DNA of 7,261 nt, taken from Chryseobacterium sp. UBA6632 (GTDB taxonomy: Bacteria; Bacteroidota; Bacteroidia; Flavobacteriales; Weeksellaceae). The position numbers were made by a program, and so were the translations under genes. This document shows, in pieces, positions 1 through 5,995 of this stretch. Below the pieces are notes generated by a model. The model worked only from the letters and a program-made list of their open reading frames with translations, ran no database searches and was not told the DNA's origin. How positions within the stretch are numbered: position 1 is the first letter of the stretch; each line of letters begins with the position of its first letter. The stretch is from contig DKLU01000194.1 of the NCBI GenBank assembly GCA_002455915.1, forward strand, positions 1 to 7,261, written 5' to 3'.

Positions 1-142
1 AAGGCAAACTTACCATTGAACGGCATCCTTTTTTGTTGCGGGCGCAGCGAAGCGGAGCCCGTAACAAAAAAGATACAGTGGAAAGTGGGAAAAAGCTTCA
101 AATAAAATTAATATTGCATTTCGATGTAATCAAACAGCTTCT
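1..142. other. Left edge, no gene supported; possible tail of a gene entering from the left
   Basis: If a plus-strand gene enters from the left, all three frames allow an end here: frame 1 stays open to TAA at 103-105, frame 2 stops at TGA 17-19, and frame 3 stays open to TAA at 243-245. None of the short translations resembles a protein family I recognise. Frames 1 and 3 both run straight through the palindrome at 28-72, and frame 3 also crosses the terminator of the permease gene, which argues against coding beyond about base 140. Apart from the palindrome I see nothing else here. Confidence 0.3.
28..72. repeat. GC-rich palindrome with T/A-rich outer stem (REP-like element)
   Basis: Bases 28-43 pair with 57-72 over 16 positions, all Watson-Crick except one G-T pair (38 with 62). 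The 13-base loop (44-56) holds a smaller GC-GAA-GC hairpin. The outer stem has six Ts on the 5' side and six As on the 3' side, so neither strand gives a U-run after the stem; that is the reverse of an intrinsic terminator. A GC core in AT-rich intergenic DNA resembles dispersed REP-like palindromes. From memory, similar AGCGAAGCGGAGC cores are common between genes in Chryseobacterium relatives, but copy number cannot be tested within this window. Confidence 0.6.
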
Positions 143-183
143 AAAAAAGCAAACCCCACTTTACAATGAAAATGGAGTTTTGC
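143..183 (-). terminator. Intrinsic terminator of the efflux operon
   Basis: Read on the minus strand, the arm at 183-169 pairs with 162-149: GCAAAACTCCA against TGGGGTTTGC, with one bulged A and one G-T pair, extended inward by TTTT/AAAG to a 6-base loop. The stem is followed directly by six Ts (148-143). It begins about 20 bases after the permease stop codon, which is the expected place for a rho-independent terminator ending a transcription unit. Confidence 0.8.
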
Positions 184-203
184 AAATGAAAAACAAGGTA
201 TCT

Positions 204-1796
204 TTATATCGCAGGCCCTGCTGCATCTTTTATTTCGTTCACTAATCTTTTTCTTTCGCGAAGTCTTTTTCTCGCTAATGCCGATTTTCCGTTTAATATT
301 TTAACAAATCTTGCATATTCGAAACGTTCTTTTCCGAAGTGATGCGTGAAAACATAAATCAACACTCCCAAGCCCATCAAAATAATATATCCGAATATTT
401 TTTTATTAGCTATAATAATGGCATTCAACTGAATAGTCTTCATATTGGCAGATACACTTTGTGGAGTTATCGTCATTCCATCCATATAAACAGCGAGATC
501 TCCAATGGCAACAACCTGAAAATGATATTGAAACCAAGCGTAAATTGCTGAGAAAACTCCGACTGATAAAAATGTTCTCCAAACCAAGACCAATCCGATG
601 GCAGCAAGCATTTCATCCAACTCCAGTTTATCAAGCGTATAAAACCAGACTGAAATGAATAAGGCGCCCATTCCGTATCCTTTTAAGAACATCGGTAAAT
701 ACCAATTGTCATAACTGAATTCGAGCACCATCGAAAAGTACATCACCATCGCATAGCCCACCATTGCTGAAAATCCTGAAAAGATGAACATCTTTAGCGG
801 AATTTCTTTTTTAAACCAAATGATGGCAATAACTCCGGCTAAAACCAGTCCGGGAATCATTAATAAATTTAATCTTGCATTGGTTAATTGGTCATATCCC
901 AAAACTCCGACTGCAAAAGTGTTCTGAATAGAAGTTGTTCCTAAAAACATTCCGAGCATAAAAAGCATAAATAATCCGTGCTGAACATTGTTTTTAGTGA
1001 AAATTTTAAATGATATATAAGGTCTTTTCAACGTAAACTGACGAATTGCCAACAAGGCAAAACTCACAAAAGCTGCGATACTTGCATTGATAATATTTCT
1101 TGAATTGAGCCAATCCTGCTGTTTTCCAAACGAAAAAACATACGCTGAAAACATAAATGTGGAAACAAAAAGTAAGATACTCAACCAATCAATATAATGC
1201 AACGGAACTTTTAATGCAAAATATTTATCGTGCATAAAAACCCAGTGCAGCAAAGCCAAAATGAAACATCCAACCGCCATGATCACATAAAAATGCTGCC
1301 AGTTGTATTGAATAGAAACTTCCACCGCATAATAAGCAGAAACCTGATTCATGACTAAAACGAAGGTGTAAAATCCGCCGTAGAACATTCCTCTGTTTCC
1401 GATCATGGCCATTAACGGTAAAAATAATTCAATCGTTACCATCATTTTTAAAAACCCGATCAGCAAAGCGGAAAATACGAAGATCATCGGTTCAAAAGTT
1501 GTTGAATTCAAATAACTCAACAAACCTAAAAGCACCAGTAAAAGTGTCATTTTATCACGAACTTTGTATCTCATTTTCATTCTCATCACAATCGGCATAC
1601 ACGCGCCCATCCCAATGGTAGTCGCATAATTCGCCCACATGAAGTACTCTGTCATCGCCCCGGTTCCACTCACCACATAGCTGATGTTTCCCGTATACAC
1701 GCCCCCCAACGGCATTACCACCGCAAGAAGCAATACAATCAGCAAAAGCTGCACGGGTTTCGGAACCCAGTCGTTGTATAATCCTTTATTGTACAT
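204..1796 (-). CDS. EmrB/DHA2-like major facilitator efflux permease
   Basis: This is the inner-membrane pump of the tripartite system, expected to drive drug or metabolite export with the proton gradient. The 530-residue protein has about 14 hydrophobic segments, the DHA2 (EmrB-type) number, the first at about residues 15-34 and the last about 50 residues before the C-terminus. A basic loop between segments 2 and 3 (RMKMRYKVRDK) sits where MFS motif A belongs, but the usual GxLaDrxGrr pattern is not evident, nor is the glycine/proline-rich antiporter motif C in segment 5. A strongly charged tail of about 45 residues (KRLRERKR and neighbours) is probably cytoplasmic. I prefer the ATG at 1796, giving MYNKGLYNDW, with an A-rich stretch just before it; an in-frame TTG at 1814 would add six residues. 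It is the last gene of the unit, 145 bases after the adaptor and just before a terminator. Family and role are well supported by context; the substrate is unknown. Confidence 0.85.
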   Translation of the reverse strand: MYNKGLYNDWVPKPVQLLLIVLLLAVVMPLGGVYTGNISYVVSGTGAMTEYFMWANYATTIGMGACMPIVMRMKMRYKVRDKMTLLLVLLGLLSYLNSTTFEPMIFVFSALLIGFLKMMVTIELFLPLMAMIGNRGMFYGGFYTFVLVMNQVSAYYAVEVSIQYNWQHFYVIMAVGCFILALLHWVFMHDKYFALKVPLHYIDWLSILLFVSTFMFSAYVFSFGKQQDWLNSRNIINASIAAFVSFALLAIRQFTLKRPYISFKIFTKNNVQHGLFMLFMLGMFLGTTSIQNTFAVGVLGYDQLTNARLNLLMIPGLVLAGVIAIIWFKKEIPLKMFIFSGFSAMVGYAMVMYFSMVLEFSYDNWYLPMFLKGYGMGALFISVWFYTLDKLELDEMLAAIGLVLVWRTFLSVGVFSAIYAWFQYHFQVVAIGDLAVYMDGMTITPQSVSANMKTIQLNAIIIANKKIFGYIILMGLGVLIYVFTHHFGKERFEYARFVKILNGKSALARKRLRERKRLVNEIKDAAGPAI

Positions 1797-1941
1797 TTTT
1801 TGAATAAGAGCCAAGGAAAAAGTGGAAAGAGATAAGTAAAAATTACAGAAGTAAAAAATTTCAATAAATCAATCTAAATCCGTAATCTTCACTTTACTTA
1901 AATATTCAACATTTTACTTGGTTCATTTTACTTATTACTTG
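1797..1941 (-). other. Gap between adaptor and permease genes; no promoter seen
   Basis: At 145 bases this gap is long for an operon. I find no TAnnTTTG box on the minus strand and no hairpin with a U-run, so it is probably transcribed through from the channel promoter. It is very AT-rich and carries the TTACTT heptamers described separately at 1913-1947. ATAAGTAAAA at 1832-1841 and TTTTACTTAT at 1926-1935 are inverted relative to each other and could form a long-range stem in the mRNA. Confidence 0.4.
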
Positions 1942-1947
1942 TTACTT
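1913..1947. repeat. Imperfect tandem heptamer repeat, consensus DTTACTT
   Basis: On the plus strand the five consecutive 7-base units are TTTACTT, GGTTCAT, TTTACTT, ATTACTT and GTTACTT. Four of them fit DTTACTT and the second is degenerate. The last unit overlaps the adaptor's stop codon (1942-1944), so the array runs right up to and over the gene end. The phase is an exact 7 bases, not a multiple of 3. The array is too short to exclude chance in AT-rich DNA, but a second, unrelated heptamer set occurs after another stop codon at 5996. Confidence 0.5.
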
Positions 1948-3057
1948 ATTAATGTTCACATTCACGTTCATTCCCGCGCTTAGTTTAGCCAGATCTTCTT
2001 TTTTATTGGAAGCCGTAAACTCTATTCTCACAGGAATTCTCTGTTGAACTTTGATAAAATTTCCGGTAGAGTTATCCGTGGGAACACTAGAATATCTTGA
2101 ACCTGTAGCCGCTGAAATAGCAGTTATGATTCCTTCAAATTTTTGTCCGCCCAGCGCATCAACGGTCATCATCATTTTTTCACCAATTTTGATATTCGGC
2201 ATCTGACTTTCCAGGAAGTTAGCAGTTATCCATTTTTGTCCGTTTAACACAATGGTTGCGACCTGTTGACCGGGTTGAATCAATTGCCCTTCAGAAATCG
2301 TTCTTCTTCCCATTACTCCGTCATATGGCGCAGTGATTACGGTGTAAGACAAGTTAATTTTAGCCATATCCAATGCAGATTTTGTTCTCTTAATTTCCGC
2401 ATCGTTAATCCCTAATTTACTTCTTACCTCCGTTGTCGACAGATTTGCAGAATGCTTTTGATTCACCAATGTTTCATACGCCGCTTTCTGTGCATCATAT
2501 TCCGTTTTCACCTGGTCGTACTGTTGTCTGGTTACGGCTTCTGAAGCCAACAGATTTTTATATCTGGTTAAATTTTGCTCTGCATTCCAAAGTCTGGCTT
2601 TTGCTCCTGCAATATTAGATTCCATTACGCTTACGTTGTTGGAAACGGTATTTACCGATGAACTAGTTGCTGTTTTTTGAGCTAAAGCATTTTGGTAAGC
2701 CGCTTCTGCCTGACCTAATTGTGTTAAAATCTCGCGGCCATCAAGGATTACCAATGTATCTCCTTTTTTAACCTGTTGATGTTCAATGAATTTAATTTCT
2801 TTGATATATGCTGAAACTCTCGTATTGATCGGGTTGATAAACTCCTCAATCTGAGCCGCTTCCGTATACGTTTTGTCGCCCACGTGAAAATATTCACGTA
2901 CCAGCCAGAATAATCCGAAACCAATCACCAAAAACACAATAATGTTGGAGATAATGGCTCTGATTTTATTCTTTTTATTTTCTTTCTTTTTTGCCACAGC
3001 ACTAGATTGTACAGGTGCCGGAACTGTATTTTGAGTATTTTGTTCCTTGTTTTCCAT
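1942..3057 (-). CDS. EmrA/HlyD-type membrane fusion protein (periplasmic adaptor)
   Basis: This protein would bridge the inner-membrane permease and the outer-membrane channel. The 371 residues read as: a polar, Lys/Gln-rich cytoplasmic N-terminus (1-31), one membrane anchor (about 33-54), the first half of a lipoyl-like domain (about 70-107, with VKKGDTLVILDG), a long coiled-coil hairpin (about 110-230, rich in Ala, Gln and Lys), then the second lipoyl half with ITAPYDGVMGRR (241-252) and GQLIQPGQ, and a beta-barrel region. NFIKVQQRIPVRIEF (333-347) matches the EmrA-type signature near the barrel end. It has an uncleaved anchor rather than a lipoprotein signal, which fits an MFS-linked adaptor better than the RND AcrA type. 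The ATG follows an A-rich stretch without a clear Shine-Dalgarno. It lies 137 bases after the channel gene and 145 before the permease, in the usual channel-adaptor-permease order. The family call is firm. Confidence 0.93.
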   Translation of the reverse strand: MENKEQNTQNTVPAPVQSSAVAKKKENKKNKIRAIISNIIVFLVIGFGLFWLVREYFHVGDKTYTEAAQIEEFINPINTRVSAYIKEIKFIEHQQVKKGDTLVILDGREILTQLGQAEAAYQNALAQKTATSSSVNTVSNNVSVMESNIAGAKARLWNAEQNLTRYKNLLASEAVTRQQYDQVKTEYDAQKAAYETLVNQKHSANLSTTEVRSKLGINDAEIKRTKSALDMAKINLSYTVITAPYDGVMGRRTISEGQLIQPGQQVATIVLNGQKWITANFLESQMPNIKIGEKMMMTVDALGGQKFEGIITAISAATGSRYSSVPTDNSTGNFIKVQQRIPVRIEFTASNKKEDLAKLSAGMNVNVNINK

Positions 3058-3194
3058 TGTTTTGATTTTCAGTTTTAAACTTTTTTCCTTGTGTTATTTA
3101 TTTTAAACGCAAAGGGTGCTAAGATTTTTTTGACTACTAAATGTTATTAAGCTCTCAAAGGCGTTTCACTTAAAAAAGACCTCAGAGAATTTAT
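3058..3194 (-). other. Gap between channel and adaptor genes; no promoter or terminator seen
   Basis: This 137-base gap has no TAnnTTTG box on the minus strand and no stem followed by Ts; the short T-run at minus 3177-3172 has no hairpin before it. The adaptor is therefore probably expressed by read-through from the channel promoter. Most of the gap is taken up by the possible dispersed repeat at 3101-3180. Confidence 0.4.
3101..3180. repeat. Possible dispersed intergenic repeat with AAACGC/GCGTTT ends
   Basis: The block is bounded by AAACGC (3105-3110) and its inverted copy GCGTTT (3161-3166). Next to these lie ACGCAAAGGG and CTCAAAGGCG, around an AT-rich middle. ACGCAAAG-type words in gaps are, from memory, a recurring style of dispersed intergenic sequence in Flavobacteriia. 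Only one copy lies in this window, so its repeat status is an inference. Confidence 0.25.
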
Positions 3195-4505
3195 TTACAG
3201 CGTTCCTGTAGATTTCAGAAGATTATAATATTGATACAACACATTGATTTCTGCATTGGCATAATCTAATTCTGACTGCAGTTTTTGATTTTGTGCATCA
3301 ATCATTTCCGCTTGTACTGCCAACTGATTCAAGTACTTAGCTTCTGTAATCTTATAGTTTTCTTCTGCTAAACTTTTAGCATCATTCAGAATATCAGCCT
3401 GTTGAATCGACTCCTGGTATTTTACATACGCCGCATTCACTGCCATATCAATATTTTGCTGAGTCAACGTCATTGCATCATTCGCCTGATTTTTCTGAAT
3501 TTCACCCAACTTTACTCTTTCTTTCGTTTTATACAGATTATCAATATTATAGCTTAAAGAAAACCCCGTTTGCCAACCTCCGGAATACATATCCAGCACA
3601 GGATTTCTCGTCGTGATCGGTCTTTGTAAGGTATATCCTCCGAAACCTGATATCGTAGGCATTTTATCAGTCTTTATAATCTCAATATTTTTGTCTGCCA
3701 CATCAATATTTGTTTTAGCAGATTTCATTAGAGGATTGCTGTCATGGGCAAGATTTACATAATAATCCATACCGATTCCGGCATCTTTGCTTTCAACATT
3801 TTCAACAGGAACAATCTCAGTATCAGAAGGTAACCCCAAAGCGATGCTTAAATTATAATTAAGGATCTTTTTATTATTCAACAACGTTAAAATTCCTTGA
3901 TCTAAGTTTTTGATGGCCAGTTCACCACGAATCACCTCGTTTCTCGTCACCATTCCCTGCTGATAAAACTTCTGAATATTTTTCAGCCTCTCCTGAGCCA
4001 GTTTTTTGTTGTTTTGAAAAACTTCCTGCTGATTGATGATTTTATAGACATCCAAATAATTAGAAATAACCAAAAATTTCACATCCTGCTTATTCTTTTC
4101 TAAATCTAATTCTGAAAGTTGCTCACGAAGTCCCGCCAGTTCAATCGATTTATTTACCAATCCTCCTTTGAAGATGAGTTGAGTCGCCTGAACAGCGTAA
4201 GAACTTCCGTAATGAGGCATCGGAACAGTCGTAGAATTTGAAAAATCCTTATCAATTGCTAATACGTTTCCTAAATAGAATTGACTTGTAGAAGCCGTAA
4301 TTGTCGGCAATTTTTGAAGTTTAGTAACGTTCGTATTTTGTTTCGCGATGTCGATATTTTGTGCCGAAACTTTCAACTGTTGATGATTTTGTACGGCGAG
4401 TTCGGCCACCTCATTCGCTGTCATCTGTTTTATTTCCTGTGAAAAAAACAGCGCAGGAAAGACCGCTATCATTAATGATAGTGCTGTTTTTATATTCTTT
4501 ACCAT
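3195..4505 (-). CDS. TolC-family outer membrane efflux channel
   Basis: This is the outer-membrane exit duct of the pump, expected to be a trimeric beta-barrel with a periplasmic alpha-helical tunnel. The 436-residue protein starts with a signal peptide (about 1-22: a basic start, a hydrophobic core, ending FFS before QE). There is no lipobox cysteine, so it is TolC-like rather than an acylated NodT/OprM type. Two OEP repeats follow the usual plan: helical stretches rich in Gln, Asn, Lys and Leu separated by amphipathic strands (around residues 75-115, and again near GFGGYTL to FSLSYNI). The C-terminal half again has long coiled-coil helices ending QYYNLLKSTGTL, with no extended tail. Length is normal for the family. 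It is the first gene of the pump unit, behind a consensus promoter, with a weak AAGG four bases before ATG. The family call is firm. Confidence 0.93.
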   Translation of the reverse strand: MVKNIKTALSLMIAVFPALFFSQEIKQMTANEVAELAVQNHQQLKVSAQNIDIAKQNTNVTKLQKLPTITASTSQFYLGNVLAIDKDFSNSTTVPMPHYGSSYAVQATQLIFKGGLVNKSIELAGLREQLSELDLEKNKQDVKFLVISNYLDVYKIINQQEVFQNNKKLAQERLKNIQKFYQQGMVTRNEVIRGELAIKNLDQGILTLLNNKKILNYNLSIALGLPSDTEIVPVENVESKDAGIGMDYYVNLAHDSNPLMKSAKTNIDVADKNIEIIKTDKMPTISGFGGYTLQRPITTRNPVLDMYSGGWQTGFSLSYNIDNLYKTKERVKLGEIQKNQANDAMTLTQQNIDMAVNAAYVKYQESIQQADILNDAKSLAEENYKITEAKYLNQLAVQAEMIDAQNQKLQSELDYANAEINVLYQYYNLLKSTGTL

Positions 4506-4525
4506 TTTACCTTGTTTTACGAGTA

Positions 4526-4556
4526 CAAAGTTAGGGTGATTACAAACTCAAACAAA
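4526..4556 (-). promoter_or_regulatory. Bacteroidota-type promoter of the efflux operon
   Basis: On the minus strand TTTG (4556-4553), a 19-base spacer and TAACTTTG (4533-4526) exactly match the Bacteroidota primary sigma factor consensus TTTG-N19-TAnnTTTG. The -7 box ends 20 bases before the ATG of the channel gene, giving a short leader. It is the only good match found upstream of any of the three pump genes, so it probably drives all of them. A second TAnnTTTG (TACATTTG, 4589-4582) lies upstream but has no suitable -33 partner. Confidence 0.75.
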
Positions 4557-4564
4557 TGTTTGAG
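4547..4564. promoter_or_regulatory. 18-bp palindromic operator over the -33 element of the efflux promoter
   Basis: The site reads CTCAAACAAATGTTTGAG on the plus strand: two perfectly inverted 8-base arms around a 2-base centre. It contains the TTTG -33 element of the pump promoter (4553-4556), so a bound dimer would sit on the sigma-factor contact. This suits a repressor, or a class II activator contacting RNA polymerase. The adjacent AraC-family protein is the obvious candidate ligand, although that family more often binds direct repeats; a TetR- or MarR-type protein encoded elsewhere is an alternative. I see no second full copy in the window. Confidence 0.65.
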
Positions 4565-4594
4565 AATTGGAAAAAGATGTTCAAATGTAAGATT

Positions 4595-5440
4595 TTAGTT
4601 TTCGAACTGATTTCTGTATTGTGACGGACTTTCACCCAAATGTTTCTTAAAAAAATGTGAAAATGAGTATTGATCGCTAAAACCAAGAATAGACGAAATC
4701 TCCGATATAGGTTTGCTGGAAGAGTTTAGAAGCACTTTTGCTTCATTGATTACAATTAAAGCAATAATTTGGCTCGCCGACCTTCCCGTAATCTCTTTAA
4801 TAACCGATGAAAGATGTCTGGTTGTAATCGACTGCCGTTCGGCGTAGAACTCTACTGTGCGCTCTGTGAGATGATGCTCTGCAAGATCATTCAGAAATAC
4901 AAAAACAATCTCTTCCTGTCTCGACATTTGGTTCATGGAACTGCTGTCTTCCTGAGAGATAATCCCTGCCATCTGGTAACAGAAAACAGAAAATAAATGC
5001 TCCACGATCTCCTTTTTATAGGCCATTTCCGTTTCAGAATCCAGAATATATTTAAGAAAATTGACGCTTTTCCAGACCACATCCATTTCATCCTTATGAA
5101 AAGGAAGCCCGATATTCATCTGTTGCCTGAAATAGCGATACGTAATTAATCGATTGAATTTCAACGATAAAGCTGAAATAAATTCACGTTTATAAGAAAC
5201 CATTCTCGACTGGAAATCGTCACTTACGGAAACCATTTCATAAATCGTCTGCGGATCGGTTACCATAAACATATTGGCAGAAAGTTCCAGATCACGAAAA
5301 TGCTGTTTAAGCTTTATAGTGCCGCTTTTAATGAATATAAACGCGGGATTATCAGGTCGAAAAGGCTTATCGACAGCAATTCTTTCGAAAATATTATGTT
5401 GAGTAAAAATCTCAACCCCAAATTTTTCTAAGGCAGACAT
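4595..5440 (-). CDS. AraC/XylS-family transcriptional regulator
   Basis: This is a probable local regulator of the efflux genes. The 281-residue protein has an N-terminal sensing half of beta-rich, cupin-like character (about 1-90; FIFIKSGTIKLKQHFRDLEL looks like a small barrel segment), a helical linker (about 115-165), and a C-terminal double helix-turn-helix (about 175-278). The first HTH is around TVEFYAERQSITTRHLSSVIKEITG (195-219). The second carries the family signature ISEISSILGFSDQYSFSHFFKKHLGESPSQYR (245-276), with the conserved GFSDQ, FSHFFK and P-x-x-Y-R elements intact. Its stop lies 89 bases before the channel ATG, with the operator and promoter in between and no terminator, so some transcripts may continue into the pump genes. 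The ATG at 5440 is the only reasonable start. The regulator call is firm; regulation of this pump is inferred from position, and the inducer is unknown. Confidence 0.92.
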   Translation of the reverse strand: MSALEKFGVEIFTQHNIFERIAVDKPFRPDNPAFIFIKSGTIKLKQHFRDLELSANMFMVTDPQTIYEMVSVSDDFQSRMVSYKREFISALSLKFNRLITYRYFRQQMNIGLPFHKDEMDVVWKSVNFLKYILDSETEMAYKKEIVEHLFSVFCYQMAGIISQEDSSSMNQMSRQEEIVFVFLNDLAEHHLTERTVEFYAERQSITTRHLSSVIKEITGRSASQIIALIVINEAKVLLNSSSKPISEISSILGFSDQYSFSHFFKKHLGESPSQYRNQFEN

Positions 5441-5444
5441 AGCA

Positions 5445-5476
5445 CAAATGTAAGCAATCTCCTGAGCGATTACAAA
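5445..5476 (-). promoter_or_regulatory. Promoter of the AraC-family gene, nearly leaderless
   Basis: On the minus strand TTTG (5476-5473), a 20-base spacer and TACATTTG (5452-5445) match the Bacteroidota consensus. Only four bases separate the -7 box from the ATG at 5440, so transcription would start at or within a few bases of the start codon. The -33 element is embedded in GATTACAAA (plus strand 5468-5476), a 9-mer also present beside the operator of the pump promoter at 4538-4546. Confidence 0.6.
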
Positions 5477-5510
5477 AATTTATTATTTTAGTATTTTCCA
5501 AATTTCTACT

Positions 5511-5984
5511 ATGAGAAAGATTGATTTACTTTTTGCTGAATATGGCGAAAGCCACAGAAACCCGACCAATAAGCTGATCCATTGGATCTGCGTTCCTTTG
5601 ATTTTCTGGACGATTATAGGATTTATTTCACTCATTCCCTCAAAATCCATTGGTTTTAGATATATTGGTGAAATCAGTTACATAAGCCTTATCGCGATTG
5701 CATTAGTTACCCTTTTCTATATGCGCCTTTCTTTTTTGGTAAGTTTAATCATGCTATTTGTAATGATTTTAATGGAAAGTTTCGCTTATGGAATCAATAT
5801 TCGTTTTGAAGAAAACTCTTGGATCGTTTATCTTTCTGTTTTCGTCATTACGTGGATTTTGCAGTTCGCGGGACATAAAATTGAAGGCAAAAAACCGTCT
5901 TTCTTAAAAGATTTACAGTTCCTTCTAGTAGGTCCGATCTGGCTTTTAAGTTTTATTCTTAAAAAGCTGGGAATCAAGTATTAG
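5511..5984 (+). CDS. Mpo1-like (DUF962, YGL010w family) membrane protein
   Basis: This is probably a 2-hydroxy fatty acid dioxygenase-like membrane enzyme. The yeast namesake Mpo1 is an iron-dependent dioxygenase that shortens 2-hydroxy fatty acids from phytosphingosine by one carbon; the activity of this bacterial homologue is an inference. The 157 residues match the family length. The N-terminal signature FAEYGESHRNPTNKLIHWIC (8-27) carries His15, Asn17 and His24. The C-terminal signature QFAGHKIEGKKP (118-129) carries His122 and is followed by FLLVGPIWLL (137-146). Together these are the conserved histidine-bearing ends of the family. In between are about four membrane segments (near 26-43, 56-70, 74-95 and 104-120). 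It diverges from the regulator gene with a 70-base gap and converges on the DUF2891 gene. I could not identify its promoter. A weak AT-rich stem with a T-run (5961-5990) overlaps its stop. Confidence 0.88.
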   Translation: MRKIDLLFAEYGESHRNPTNKLIHWICVPLIFWTIIGFISLIPSKSIGFRYIGEISYISLIAIALVTLFYMRLSFLVSLIMLFVMILMESFAYGINIRFEENSWIVYLSVFVITWILQFAGHKIEGKKPSFLKDLQFLLVGPIWLLSFILKKLGIKY

Positions 5985-5995
5985 TTTTTTGGTAA

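Noticed and set aside
28..72. Reading the left palindrome as an intrinsic terminator
   Set aside because: No U-run follows the stem on either strand; the T and A tracts are inside the stem in the wrong order.
33..245. Plus-strand open frame of about 70 codons at the left edge
   Set aside because: It starts at a TTG inside the palindrome arm, crosses the permease terminator and overlaps the permease 3' end. The translation resembles no family I know.
339..658. Two plus-strand open frames of 65-70 codons antisense to the permease
   Set aside because: They lie wholly inside a confidently called gene on the other strand, have no family resemblance and no promoter.
1006..1188. Minus-strand frame of 60 codons inside the permease gene
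   Set aside because: It is an alternative frame of a convincing membrane-protein gene; its hydrophobic look comes from the T-rich codons of the real gene.
204..1814. Permease start at TTG 1814 instead of ATG 1796
   Set aside because: The six extra residues have no family support, while the ATG has a typical A-rich upstream context.
2433..2618. Plus-strand frame antisense to the adaptor coiled coil
   Set aside because: It is a shadow of the regular codon pattern of the real gene, with no supporting signal.
4582..4589. Second -7-like box TACATTTG upstream of the operator
   Set aside because: No TTTG lies at a suitable distance upstream, and a consensus promoter closer to the channel gene explains expression better.
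4814..4996. Plus-strand frame antisense to the AraC-family gene
   Set aside because: It is fully contained in the regulator gene and has no recognisable protein features.
5961..5990. Intrinsic terminator of the Mpo1-like gene (AAAAAGCT paired with AGTTTTTT)
   Set aside because: The stem is only eight mostly A-T pairs with a G-T pair and a 14-base loop, and the T-run is part of the stem. It is too weak to call.
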